From Paenibacillus wulumuqiensis (lineage in GTDB: Bacteria; Bacillota; Bacilli; Paenibacillales; Paenibacillaceae): a stretch of DNA of 64,000 nt. The translations under genes and the position numbers were made by a program. Shown one piece after another: positions 39,769-49,017 of the stretch. Location: positions 1-64,000 of the forward strand of contig NZ_KQ040792.1 of the NCBI RefSeq assembly GCF_000971965.1, read 5' to 3'. Below the pieces are notes generated by a model that was not told the origin of the DNA, made no database searches, and saw nothing but the letters and a program-made list of their open reading frames with translations. Positions within the stretch are counted from its first letter, which is position 1. Each line of letters opens with the position of its first letter.

Positions 39769-41337
39769 ATGAAAGGTTTGAAAGGTAAACGGGGAACGGG
39801 AAATGAACCTGCGCAGCAGGCTTCCCGGAGTGAACACCAGAATACGGATCAGCCTGCCGAGCAGCAGGAGTCACAATCGCCAAAGTGGTACACTCTTACA
39901 GTCGATTCGATCCGCCAGGGGAAAAACAAAGTGCGCCGTCGTTTGATGATTGCAGCAGCCAGTGTGGCTGTAGCAGGCGGGCTTGTTTTGGCGGGTACTC
40001 ATTATGTCACAGCCAATACGACATCGTATTATGTTGTCTATGTCAAAGATAAAGCGATCGGCAGCGTTCTGCAAAAGTCCGAACTGGACAAACTTTTTAA
40101 CGAGAAGCGCGCCGAGTATCAGAAAAAATATCCGGATGCCACCATGGTACTGAATACGAACGGCATTACGACAACCGAGGAAAAAGCTTTTAAAGCCAAG
40201 GTGGACTCTACCACTACACTCAAGCAGCTAGACGGCATGCTAACCGCTTATGCCAAAGGTACACAGGTCATTGTCAAAGGCAAAACGATCGGCGTTGTTG
40301 ATGATCATAAGACGATCGATCAGGCACTCAAGCTGGTACAAACCAACTATACCCGTAAAGCGGAAGCAGCTGCCAAAAACCTCAGTAAAGCTTCCGTCAA
40401 AAAGCTGACCAAAAGTTATGCCTACAGCAAAAAAGTAAATAAATTGGAATCGGTCAAGCTCAATGAGCAGGTCACCTCCAAAGAGATCAAGGCCAATCCG
40501 CAAAAGCTGCTGAGCAGCAAGGAACTGGCCAAAGTCATGCTGACCGGCGTGGAGTCGCCGCTTACGTATACCGTGCGGGAAGGCGATACAATCAGCTCGA
40601 TTGCAGCCGCATATGATGTATCCCAGCAGGAGATTTTCGACAACAATCCGGGGATCAAGGAAACTTCCCTGCAGATCGGCGATGAACTGACACTGACCGT
40701 GCCTCAGCCGCCGATCACGGTAACAACAGTCGAAGACTATTCGGAACAGGTCGTTACCGAACCTTCTGTAGAGATTCGTAAAAGCGACAGCATGCGTGCC
40801 GGTGAATCCAAAGTGATCTCTGCCGGCAGCAAAGGTCTGAAGCGGATCGACTACCGCGTCACCAAAGAGAACGGCCAGATGGTACGTGAAGAATGGGTCG
40901 GTCAGGAAGTCGTCAAGGAAGCTTCACCGAAGATTATTATCAAAGGAACCAAAGTGGTCGTCGGTGAAGGCAGCGGTAACTTTATCTGGCCAACCAGCGG
41001 TGCCACAGTGACCAGTCCGTTTGGACAACGCTGGGGACGGATGCACAAAGGTATCGATATCGTCGGCGGATCGTCAGTCATGGCGGCTGATGATGGCGTA
41101 GTCACTTATGCCGGTACGATGACCGGATACGGCAATGTGATTATCATTAATCACCGCAACGGTTATGAGACGCTGTACGGCCATTTGAGCCAGATTGATG
41201 TCAGCAATGGCGCTGTCATTGAGCAGGGGCAGCATATCGGCGTCATGGGCAATACCGGTCATTCAACCGGTACGCATCTGCATTTTGAGATTCATAGCGG
41301 CGGTGCGCTGCAGAATCCTCTTTCCTATTTGCGCTAA
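39769..41337 (+). CDS. Membrane-anchored LysM-G5-M23 peptidoglycan endopeptidase
   Basis: This is a cell-wall hydrolase of the LytM/M23 type, 522 residues. The start at 39769 has AAAAGGAG eight bases upstream; ATG 39730 is in frame but has no such site. The order is a polar cytoplasmic part (1-57), one membrane segment (about 58-77), a helical region, LysM (about 264-310, YTVREGDTISSIAAAYDVS), G5 (about 312-395) and M23 (about 412-522). Zinc ligands H425 and D429 (MHKGIDIVG) and H504 (HLHFEIH) are intact. It lies between purA and walR, so a link to WalRK control is plausible. Confidence 0.92.
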   Translation: MKGLKGKRGTGNEPAQQASRSEHQNTDQPAEQQESQSPKWYTLTVDSIRQGKNKVRRRLMIAAASVAVAGGLVLAGTHYVTANTTSYYVVYVKDKAIGSVLQKSELDKLFNEKRAEYQKKYPDATMVLNTNGITTTEEKAFKAKVDSTTTLKQLDGMLTAYAKGTQVIVKGKTIGVVDDHKTIDQALKLVQTNYTRKAEAAAKNLSKASVKKLTKSYAYSKKVNKLESVKLNEQVTSKEIKANPQKLLSSKELAKVMLTGVESPLTYTVREGDTISSIAAAYDVSQQEIFDNNPGIKETSLQIGDELTLTVPQPPITVTTVEDYSEQVVTEPSVEIRKSDSMRAGESKVISAGSKGLKRIDYRVTKENGQMVREEWVGQEVVKEASPKIIIKGTKVVVGEGSGNFIWPTSGATVTSPFGQRWGRMHKGIDIVGGSSVMAADDGVVTYAGTMTGYGNVIIINHRNGYETLYGHLSQIDVSNGAVIEQGQHIGVMGNTGHSTGTHLHFEIHSGGALQNPLSYLR

Positions 41338-41386
41338 ATAAAGCCTGAACAAAACCATCTCAGCGATGAGATCTAATCTGTACATT

Positions 41387-41425
41387 ATGCAGCTTCGGAG
41401 GAGCAATCCAGAAGCTGCATTTTTT
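41387..41425 (+). terminator. Terminator after the M23 peptidase gene
   Basis: ATGCAGCTTC (41387-41396) pairs with GAAGCTGCAT (41411-41420), followed by TTTTTT. An extended -10 TGGTAAAAT (41439-41447) about 35 bases before walR may start the wal operon. Confidence 0.85.
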
Positions 41426-41481
41426 ATAGCCCTGAATATGGTAAAATAAAAGAATCAAAGCAGGTATGAGGTGACTACCCA

Positions 41482-42213
41482 ATGCAGGGAAAAATTCTGG
41501 TCGTAGACGATGAACAACCAATTGCAGATATCTTGAAATTCAACCTGGAAAAAGAAGGCTATGAAGTCATATGTGCTTTTGATGGGATCAGTGCGGTGGA
41601 ACAGGCTTTTGCCGAGGAACCGGATCTCATTCTGCTTGACCTGATGCTGCCCGGCAAAGATGGCATGGATGTGTGCCGCGAGGTGCGTACCCGGCTGGAT
41701 ATGCCGATTATTATGCTTACCGCCAAGGACGCCGAAATCGACAAGGTGCTCGGACTGGAGCTGGGAGCCGACGATTATGTGACCAAGCCGTTCAGTACCC
41801 GCGAACTGCTCGCCCGGGTCAAAGCCCATATACGCCGCCAGCAGAAGAAAGTGCCTGCTGCCGTCGCTGCGGCCCCGGAAGTGCCGGAGGAGAAGAACGG
41901 ACTGGCTTTATTTGAATTATTTATCGATACGGATATGTATCTGGTGTATAAAAGCGGGGAGCCGCTCGATTTGACTCACCGTGAATATGAACTGGTCTAT
42001 TATATGGCCAAAAATGCCGGCAGGGTGATGACACGAGAGCATCTGCTGCAGGCAGTATGGGGATTTGAATACTTTGGAGATGTGCGTACGGTGGATGTAA
42101 CGATTCGTCGTCTGCGGGAGAAGATCGAGGATGATCCAAGCAAGCCGGAATATATCCTGACCCGCCGGGGACTCGGTTACATGATGCGCAGTCCAAAAGC
42201 AGGAGGATGGTAA
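41482..42213 (+). CDS. walR: Essential response regulator WalR
   Basis: WalR (YycF) is the OmpR-family regulator that controls cell-wall hydrolases. The 243-residue protein has a receiver with acidic pocket D9/D10, phosphoacceptor D53 ([12 protein letters not shown]) and K in [14 protein letters not shown] Pro/Ala linker of about 16 residues ([14 protein letters not shown]) follows. The winged helix contains [26 protein letters not shown] and [15 protein letters not shown]. It heads the conserved walRKHIJ operon, and walK begins two bases after its stop. Confidence 0.97.
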   Translation: MQGKILVVDDEQPIADILKFNLEKEGYEVICAFDGISAVEQAFAEEPDLILLDLMLPGKDGMDVCREVRTRLDMPIIMLTAKDAEIDKVLGLELGADDYVTKPFSTRELLARVKAHIRRQQKKVPAAVAAAPEVPEEKNGLALFELFIDTDMYLVYKSGEPLDLTHREYELVYYMAKNAGRVMTREHLLQAVWGFEYFGDVRTVDVTIRRLREKIEDDPSKPEYILTRRGLGYMMRSPKAGGW

Positions 42214-42214
42214 G

Positions 42215-44065
42215 GTGAAGCGCAGGCTTCGGCTGCTGCCAGAATTCAGCCGTACCATTCAGGCGCGGCTGATTATTATTTATGTGCTGCTGATTTTGAT
42301 TGCGATGCAGCTGATTGGCGTGTATTTTGTAAGCTCCATGAAAAATTCCCTGACGAGCAACTTTACCCAGGATCTGCAGGAACGGGCAGAGCTGCTGTCC
42401 GTGTTGGCTGCGGATAAATGGTCCGCCAGTGGAGAGACCGCTTCCAGTTCGGTCAGCGATCTAAAACTGATGGTGAACAATTTGTACAATATGAGCGGCA
42501 GTGAGATTCAGGAGATTCAGGTGCTGGATGTGAGCGGACGCATCGTTATCTCGTCGGTAGACTCCGACTCCAATGCGGAAGCCCGTCGTAATACGCAGAC
42601 GGTGGTCAGCCGGGCCCTGCAGGGCATCAGGGACAACGAGGAATATATTATTGATGAGACCGGTGAACGCAAACGGGTCGTGGCTGAACCGATCATAAGC
42701 GGCAACCGTACGGTCGGTGCCGTCTATATTGTCGCGTCGATGGCCGAGCTGTATGACACGATGAAGCGGATCAACGGGATCTTTCTGTCCGGGCTGCTGA
42801 TTGCGCTGGCGCTTACAGCAGTGCTGGGTGTGATTCTGGCCCATACGATTACCCAGCCGATCAAGGAGATGACCCGGCGGGCCAAACAGGTGGCCGAGGG
42901 AGACTTTGACCATCATATGACCGTATACAGCAACGATGAGATCGGACAGCTGAGTGAAGCTTTTAACTACATGACCAGCCGCTTGCGGGATGCGCTGGCT
43001 CAGAATGAAGAGGAAAAGGACAAGCTGGCCTCTATCCTCAAAAATATGAGCGATGGTGTCGTCGCCACAGATGAGCATGGCTGCGTGATCCTGGTGAACC
43101 GGGTAGCCGGGGCGATGCTGGATGCGAGCGAGCAGAACATGACCGGCAAAACGCTGGTTGAGCTGCTGCCGCTGTCCGAGCAGGATCGCAGCAAGCTGCA
43201 TGCCGGTACGCTTCGTCATGTGATCCTCAAGCTGGGACAGGAAGATGAGGGGAATACCTCGATCATCCGTGTCACCTTCAGCCCGATTCACCGGCGCAAA
43301 GAAAATATTGCCGGTGTGATCGCCGTACTGCAGGATGTCACCGATCAGGAAAAGCTGGAAGGCGCACGGCGCGAGTTCGTCGCCAATGTATCGCATGAGC
43401 TGCGCACACCGCTGACGACGATCAAGAGTTATACCGAAGCGCTGGAGGATGGCGCATTGGATGAGCGGGCTTTGGCAGAACGTTTTATCGGTGTTATCCG
43501 TAACGAGACCCAGCGCATGATCCGTCTCGTCAGCGATCTGCTGCATCTGTCCCGTCTGGATTCGAGCGAAGCGATGATGCGCAAGCAGCGTACGGATGTG
43601 CTGGAGCTATTGGAAGATACGATTGATCGTTTCTATGTCCAGATGAAGCAAAAAGATATCCGTTCTTCGATTGATATGCAGCCGGAAGTGGGCAGCGTAT
43701 GGATCGATCGCGATCAGATGGATCAGGTGCTCGATAATCTGGTCTCCAATGCGCTCAAATACACGCCGGATGGCGGCAGTATCAAGCTGGCTGCCCGCTG
43801 TACGGATGATGGGATGCTGGCCCTGTCTGTCGAGGATACCGGGATTGGTATTCCAAAACAGGATCTGGGGCGGATCTTCGAAAGATTCTACCGGGTCGAC
43901 AAGGCCCGCTCCCGCAATATGGGCGGCACTGGCCTCGGTTTGTCTATTGCCCGGGAAATGGTACGTGCACATGACGGTACAATTGAACTGGATTCCGAAC
44001 TGGGTACAGGTACGACAGTGACGGTCATGCTGCCGCTGCATGAGGAAGGAGAGGTTGTGAGTTGA
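42215..44065 (+). CDS. walK: Essential sensor histidine kinase WalK
   Basis: WalK (YycG) senses cell-wall state and phosphorylates WalR. It has 616 residues from GTG 42215. Two membrane helices (about 18-40 and 188-210) bracket an extracellular PAS-like domain. HAMP (about 210-262), PAS (about 270-380), HisKA with H394 (FVANVSHELRTPLTT) and HATPase_c (DNLVSNALKYTPDGG, DTGIGIPKQD, GGTGLGLSIARE) follow. It overlaps walH by four bases. Confidence 0.97.
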   Translation: MKRRLRLLPEFSRTIQARLIIIYVLLILIAMQLIGVYFVSSMKNSLTSNFTQDLQERAELLSVLAADKWSASGETASSSVSDLKLMVNNLYNMSGSEIQEIQVLDVSGRIVISSVDSDSNAEARRNTQTVVSRALQGIRDNEEYIIDETGERKRVVAEPIISGNRTVGAVYIVASMAELYDTMKRINGIFLSGLLIALALTAVLGVILAHTITQPIKEMTRRAKQVAEGDFDHHMTVYSNDEIGQLSEAFNYMTSRLRDALAQNEEEKDKLASILKNMSDGVVATDEHGCVILVNRVAGAMLDASEQNMTGKTLVELLPLSEQDRSKLHAGTLRHVILKLGQEDEGNTSIIRVTFSPIHRRKENIAGVIAVLQDVTDQEKLEGARREFVANVSHELRTPLTTIKSYTEALEDGALDERALAERFIGVIRNETQRMIRLVSDLLHLSRLDSSEAMMRKQRTDVLELLEDTIDRFYVQMKQKDIRSSIDMQPEVGSVWIDRDQMDQVLDNLVSNALKYTPDGGSIKLAARCTDDGMLALSVEDTGIGIPKQDLGRIFERFYRVDKARSRNMGGTGLGLSIAREMVRAHDGTIELDSELGTGTTVTVMLPLHEEGEVVS

Positions 44066-45375
44066 GAGAAAATATCAAATCTTGTGTGCTCACACTTCTA
44101 ATTGTGATCAGCCTGGTGCAGAGTTATTTCCTGATCTACCGGATGCCTGGCGCCGACTCGGTCGCCAATTCGGAGTCGGGCTATGTGCAGGCAGAAGATA
44201 TTGGGCCGCGCTCCAACATTGAGAATCTGGTGTTTCCAGACCAGATGATTATTCATAAATCGGGGAATCGGCATACAATATTCTATCCGTCTTCCCCCAA
44301 TTACAATTCGATCTACACCGACCTCAAAAATAGCAGCTTCGGTCAATTCCGCCGTCTGCCGCTGCAGAGCATGAACTGGAATGCTATCCGCAGTGAGGCA
44401 GGCATCGAACTGACCTTTAACAGTGGCATCCCGGTCAGTCTGCTCGAACGCAGTATGAGTCTGAACCCGGATTCCTTGTTTGAAGGGGATGCGGTCAACC
44501 GGATTCTGATCTATAACGCTGCCGAAAACAACACGCCGCGAGCTTTCTTTTTCAGTGCGAGCGGAGATGTGGTCTATGAAGCGACCGATCTGAAGTGGAC
44601 GAGCCAGGATATTCTGCGGCATGTGCTGCTTGGTGAAAATGGTATTAATTATCAATATGCCACAGGTGGGTATTATATCCCGCAGACCGGTCTCAGTATT
44701 CCAAGCGTTACGCTCAAGCTGGATAGTCTGACGACCGAGCAGATGCAGCGCAATCTGTTTTTCGATCCGGGTGCGACGCGTAATATCAATGAAGAGAATG
44801 GAATAGAAATCTATACGGACAGCAAGCGTAGTCTGCAGGTGGATACCCGGCAGAGATGGATGACTTATACCGATCCGACCGCGTCAACGACCGGTACGAA
44901 CAATGTGATCGATAATGTGCTGTCTGCGGTAGAATTTGTCAACCAGCATGGCGGCTGGCCGGGAACGTATATGCTCAACATGAACAGTGCAGTGAACCAG
45001 AAAGGCTTCACTTTCCGCCAGTATTATCGTTCGTACCCGATTATGGATACGGACAAGCTAAGATTCGGCTATATGCGGTTGACGGTGGAGTACAACACGA
45101 TTTCTTCCTATGAACGTTCGCTGCTGTATCTGACGGCTGACCAGCAGCTGGCAGATCAGCCGCTGTCGTCCAATTCGCAGATTCAGGTACTGCCGGGAGG
45201 CCAGCAGTTGATTAATCTGCTGCATAATCAGGTGCCTGCCGGTCAGACTGTCAGTCATCTGTCGCCGGCCTATCGTCCGACACTGGGCAACGGCGTAGTC
45301 ATTCTAACGCCGGTATGGATGGCCGAACTGCAGGATGGCAGCCATCTGCTGATTCAGTCGAACCGTAACTTATAA
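44062..45375 (+). CDS. walH: WalK-regulatory protein WalH (YycH)
   Basis: This is a membrane-anchored extracellular protein that with WalI restrains WalK. It has 437 residues from TTG 44062. A single N-terminal helix (about residues 8-26, LTLLIVISLVQSYFLIYRM) is followed by a large outer domain with YKWTSQ-like DLKWTSQDIL and RSLLYLTADQ. Family identity rests mainly on place in the operon and topology, as YycH proteins diverge strongly. It is coupled to walK by the overlap. Confidence 0.9.
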   Translation: MRENIKSCVLTLLIVISLVQSYFLIYRMPGADSVANSESGYVQAEDIGPRSNIENLVFPDQMIIHKSGNRHTIFYPSSPNYNSIYTDLKNSSFGQFRRLPLQSMNWNAIRSEAGIELTFNSGIPVSLLERSMSLNPDSLFEGDAVNRILIYNAAENNTPRAFFFSASGDVVYEATDLKWTSQDILRHVLLGENGINYQYATGGYYIPQTGLSIPSVTLKLDSLTTEQMQRNLFFDPGATRNINEENGIEIYTDSKRSLQVDTRQRWMTYTDPTASTTGTNNVIDNVLSAVEFVNQHGGWPGTYMLNMNSAVNQKGFTFRQYYRSYPIMDTDKLRFGYMRLTVEYNTISSYERSLLYLTADQQLADQPLSSNSQIQVLPGGQQLINLLHNQVPAGQTVSHLSPAYRPTLGNGVVILTPVWMAELQDGSHLLIQSNRNL

Positions 45376-45392
45376 TACAAGGGAGGTCCAAA

Positions 45393-46139
45393 ATGGATTG
45401 GGGAAGAGCCAAGAGCGTGCTGATTAGCGCCTTTTTACTGCTGAATATCATATTGGGTTACCAGCTCTGGATGGATGTACGCGATCAGGCCCAGTCCAAT
45501 CTGGATATTGCCTCCCTTAGTGAAAATGCACAGCGGGCACTGGAAAACAAGCATGTACAGGTGACCGCCCAGATTCCAAGGGAAACTCCGATTTTGCCGG
45601 AGATGATATATCGCAGCAGTGCGCCGGCTGTACAGCAGTCGGTGAAGCTGTCGCGTCCGGTAGACAGCCAGCTTATTTTTAACGAAGATGAGCTGAAAAG
45701 CCAGCTGAATAATGAGATTCAGAACATCAACAAATATGAATATGATCCATTTATTGCGGAAGAAGGCATTTTTGTGATGCATCCGCTCATAAATAACGAT
45801 TTACCTCTGTTTAATGCGAATCTGGAGCTGTATTATAGTAATCAGAAGATTATTTCCTACACGGCCCCACAACTGATCGTCGATGGCGAGAATGAGGGAC
45901 AGCCAAGACAGGAGATTCTGTCGGCTTCCGTCGCGCTGGGCACTTTGATTGAAAAAGAACTGCCGGACAATGCGGTAGTTAAAGATATAGCGCTTGGTTT
46001 CTATGGTCAGCCGCTGGACAGCAACCGGTTCAAAGCCGAGCCGGTCTGGAGAATTGTACTGGAGAGCGGCGAATTTTATTATATACAGGGAATAAGCGGG
46101 GAAGTAATGAGATCCCCGGCGTCAGAAAATGAGGAGTAG
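45393..46139 (+). CDS. walI: WalK-regulatory protein WalI (YycI)
   Basis: This is the partner of WalH, 248 residues with one N-terminal membrane helix (MDWGRAKSVLISAFLLLNII, the conserved DWGRAKxxLI start of YycI). The extracellular part includes IYRS-like MIYRSSAPAVQQ and ends in a domain with EPVWRIVLESGEFYYIQG. GGGAGG precedes the ATG. It lies 17 bases after walH and five bases before walJ. Confidence 0.93.
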   Translation: MDWGRAKSVLISAFLLLNIILGYQLWMDVRDQAQSNLDIASLSENAQRALENKHVQVTAQIPRETPILPEMIYRSSAPAVQQSVKLSRPVDSQLIFNEDELKSQLNNEIQNINKYEYDPFIAEEGIFVMHPLINNDLPLFNANLELYYSNQKIISYTAPQLIVDGENEGQPRQEILSASVALGTLIEKELPDNAVVKDIALGFYGQPLDSNRFKAEPVWRIVLESGEFYYIQGISGEVMRSPASENEE

Positions 46140-46144
46140 ACATA

Positions 46145-46984
46145 ATGATAGGCATACATGGGATACAATTTACAGTATTATCGAGTGGTTCGACAGGCAA
46201 TGCAACCATCGTCCGCAATAAGGACGCAGCGATACTGATCGATGCCGGGCTCAGTGCGAGACGGATCGATGAGCTGATGCGGGAGCGGGAGATGACCGGG
46301 GAAGAGCTGGATGGCATTCTGGTCACCCACGAGCACTCTGATCATGTCAAAGGACTGGGCGCAGTCGCACGCAAGTATCAGCTGCCGATCTATGCCAACG
46401 AGAAGACATGGATGGCGATCGAGCGGGCGGTTGGCAAGATTAACCCGGAGCAAAAGCAGATTATGCAGACCGGTGACTTTCTGACATTTGGCTCGCTGCG
46501 GATCGAGTCGTTCGGCATCTCGCATGATGCGGCCGAACCGGTCGGTTACTTTTTCCGGGATGGCGACCAGAAGCTCAGTGTAGCGACCGATCTCGGCTAT
46601 GTGAGTGACAAGGTAATGCAGAGCATCTCCGATTCGGATGTGCTCGTGCTCGAAGCCAATCATGATATCGAGATGCTGCGCATGGGACGCTATCCGTGGA
46701 ACACCAAGCGGCGCATCCTGAGCGACGTCGGTCACCTGTCCAATGATGCGGCCGGTGAAGCGCTCAGTGAGCTGCTCTGCAAAAAAATGAAACGCACATA
46801 TCTGGCTCATCTCAGCCGTGATCATAATATGATGGAAATCGCCAAAATGACGGTAAGAGACGCGATGGAGAGCAGGGGCTGCTTTTTCAAAGACACTGAA
46901 TTCCAGCTGTGCGCCACCTACTATGATCGGCCTACACCGTGGGATATGCTCAGTGAAACCTATATATCGGAGAAAATGTTATAA
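46145..46984 (+). CDS. walJ: MBL-fold hydrolase WalJ (YycJ)
   Basis: This is a metallo-beta-lactamase-fold protein of 279 residues, related to DNA exonuclease-like YycJ. The N-terminus FTVLSSGSTGNATIV, the metal motif THEHSDHVKGL, then ISHDAAEPVGY and LVLEANHD, and the late HLSRDHN are all present. In other Firmicutes its loss affects mutation rate and cell division. It is the last member of the wal gene set before the HtrA-like protease. Confidence 0.95.
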   Translation: MIGIHGIQFTVLSSGSTGNATIVRNKDAAILIDAGLSARRIDELMREREMTGEELDGILVTHEHSDHVKGLGAVARKYQLPIYANEKTWMAIERAVGKINPEQKQIMQTGDFLTFGSLRIESFGISHDAAEPVGYFFRDGDQKLSVATDLGYVSDKVMQSISDSDVLVLEANHDIEMLRMGRYPWNTKRRILSDVGHLSNDAAGEALSELLCKKMKRTYLAHLSRDHNMMEIAKMTVRDAMESRGCFFKDTEFQLCATYYDRPTPWDMLSETYISEKML

Positions 46985-47057
46985 TCCGGCGTTTGAACAG
47001 AGGGGAACCGCAGGTAATAGATAAGGCAAAGCAGAAGAACGCAGAGGGGCGATGAGC

Positions 47058-48332
47058 ATGGCATTGTTTGATGACGATTTTTATTCCACCAAAGTGTCGC
47101 GGAAATCCCGGCGCCAGGCTCAGCTCCCACCTTCCTATCCGGTTCCCCGCTCCTTTGGTGTGCGGCCGCGCAGGTCGTCGATGCTGCGGATCGTGCTGGT
47201 CAGTGCATTAACGAGCGCAGTAACGGTATTTGCCGTTCTGGGAGCATTGATGTGGTACCACAACAGCTATGCCTCCTCCGCTTCGGCCAGCAGCCTGCTG
47301 CCGCTTGAGCAGACCGGAGGCAATCCGTATGAGCAGCTGACCATGGTAGCGGAGCAGGTGCGTCCGGCCATCGTCAGTATCGTCAATTACCAGAATGGCG
47401 AAAAGGAACTGGATACTCCCCCTGCGCTGGATGAGTCGGCGCTTGGCTCGGGCGTAATTTTTCGCAAAGAAGGCGATAAAGCCTATATTGTCACCAATAA
47501 CCATGTTATCTCCGATGCCGATGAAGTGAAAGCGGTGCTGACCGATGGTACGGTGCTCAAGGCTGCTGTAGTAGGCGCGGACTTTATTACCGATATCGCC
47601 GTGCTGTCCGTAAGTGCCAAAGATATTGATACCGTGGCCCCGATCGGCGACTCGGATGATCTGCAGCTGGGCGAGACTGTGCTGGCTATTGGCAATCCGC
47701 TCGGGTTTAATGGTACGATGACATCAGGGATTGTCAGTTATGACAACCGGCTGATCCCCGTATCGCTTAACCAGGATGGCAATTACGACTGGGAGCAGAA
47801 CGTCATCCAGACCGATGCGGCGATCAATGAAGGCAACAGCGGCGGTGCGCTCGTCAATCTGAGCGGTCAGGTGATCGGTATCAACACGATGAAGATTGCC
47901 GATACCGGCGTCGAAGGGCTGGGCTTTGCGATTCCGATCAATGAAGTGATGGACAACGCCGAACAATTGATGAAAAGCGGCAAAATCAGCCGCCCGTATC
48001 TCGGTGTGTACAGCATCGATCTGGATAATGAGTATGCCTACCGCTCCTATGACGAGGAAGAGTCGGAGTCGACCAAGCCAAAGCTTCCCGATGGTGTGGA
48101 AGAAGGAGCGGTCGTCGTGGAAGCGAGCGGTCCTGCCAAGCAGGCCGGTCTGGCAGCAGACGATGTTATCGTCCAGCTGGACCGGGAGAAGATCAGCTCC
48201 ACGCTGGAGCTGCGCAAGTATCTGTATAATCACAAAGAAGCCGGAGACACTCTCAAAATTACGTATTACCGCAGCGGAACCAAGAAGACCGTCAATGTCA
48301 CGTTGGAATCCCAGCCGGATAATCATAAATAA
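47058..48332 (+). CDS. S1C-family serine protease HtrA-like (HtrC/YyxA)
   Basis: This is a membrane-anchored extracytoplasmic DegP-like protease of 424 residues. The start at 47058 has AGAGGGG eight bases upstream. There is a basic cytoplasmic tail, one membrane helix (about 42-66), and a trypsin-like domain with the triad H149 (VTNNHVI), D179 (FITDIAVL) and S261 (NEGNSGGALVN). The C-terminal PDZ domain (about 310-415) has PDGVEEGAVVVEAS and LAADDVIVQLD. Position after walJ matches yyxA (htrC) in B. subtilis. Confidence 0.92.
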   Translation: MALFDDDFYSTKVSRKSRRQAQLPPSYPVPRSFGVRPRRSSMLRIVLVSALTSAVTVFAVLGALMWYHNSYASSASASSLLPLEQTGGNPYEQLTMVAEQVRPAIVSIVNYQNGEKELDTPPALDESALGSGVIFRKEGDKAYIVTNNHVISDADEVKAVLTDGTVLKAAVVGADFITDIAVLSVSAKDIDTVAPIGDSDDLQLGETVLAIGNPLGFNGTMTSGIVSYDNRLIPVSLNQDGNYDWEQNVIQTDAAINEGNSGGALVNLSGQVIGINTMKIADTGVEGLGFAIPINEVMDNAEQLMKSGKISRPYLGVYSIDLDNEYAYRSYDEEESESTKPKLPDGVEEGAVVVEASGPAKQAGLAADDVIVQLDREKISSTLELRKYLYNHKEAGDTLKITYYRSGTKKTVNVTLESQPDNHK

Positions 48333-48359
48333 TCAACCAGGATACACCGGAAAGGAAGC

Positions 48360-48539
48360 TTGAAACTATTGATGTATGTCGTATGCAAAGATCATGTGGA
48401 AGAGGCGCTGGAAGCGTTCGTGGATGAGTTCGAGGATGCTCCGGATGTCGTAGATCTGAAGGAAACCGAATTCTCGGACTGGGACCCGCCTGCCAAGTGC
48501 ATTTATTGCGATCAGCATGGCGAATTCCTGGTCGTCTGA
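48360..48539 (+). CDS. CxxH/CxxC small protein
   Basis: This 59-residue protein has an N-terminal CKDH (CxxH) and a C-terminal CIYC (CxxC), an arrangement that defines a small Bacillales family encoded between the htrC-like gene and rlmH. The four residues could hold zinc. The start is uncertain: TTG 48360 follows AAAGGAAG closely, and ATG 48372 (MYVVCKDH) is the alternative. It starts 27 bases after the protease gene and is probably co-transcribed. Confidence 0.8.
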   Translation: MKLLMYVVCKDHVEEALEAFVDEFEDAPDVVDLKETEFSDWDPPAKCIYCDQHGEFLVV

Positions 48540-49017
48540 CTTGGCGGCCGGTTCCGGATGATACACAGTCGGCATGCTGACATTTCCCAAAAACAGAAAT
48601 ACCAGCATGCCGATCAAGCTGATAGAGAGAGACAAAGAATGCGATACACTACTATATAACAGCCAGACATTCCATTAGCGCGTACTGATCATGACGGAAC
48701 AAAGGGGAAAGGGCCGGATATCACGGTCCTTGTTTCCTTTTGCCTTCAGAGCCGTAGGCTTTTTTTCATTTAGCGACTTTGCTGTAAACCAATTTTAACT
48801 GCTTTGAGACGATTGCTGTCGAATACTTGGCTATAATGGGACATGTCGGCTTATGTGCCTCAGCATGCAGGATCAGATTGTCCCAGGGAAAGGAAAAGAA
48901 AAATGATAGACATCATCAGGTATGGAATGCTCACAACGAAGAAAAAGGAACCACAGCGACGACAAGACAGGTGTACCGGAAAAGCCGGTTTGACTATACA
49001 TAGAGGGCGGTGGGTAT
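48540..49017. other. Non-coding stretch with hairpins before the acyltransferase
   Basis: No supported gene. A near-perfect hairpin covers 48570-48612: CGGCATGCTG/CAGCATGCCG outer arms, then ATTTC/GAAAT after a two-base mismatch; it lacks a T-run. A short terminator-like AGCC-GTA-GGCT with seven T is at 48750-48766, preceded by an AGGGCCG/CGGTCCT stem (48709-48730). A 60-codon frame at 48843 has no ribosome binding site. Confidence 0.5.

Noticed and set aside
48366-48635. 89-codon minus frame with a hydrophobic start over the CxxH/CxxC gene
   Set aside because: It lies antisense to a recognised gene and a hairpin and has no ribosome binding site.
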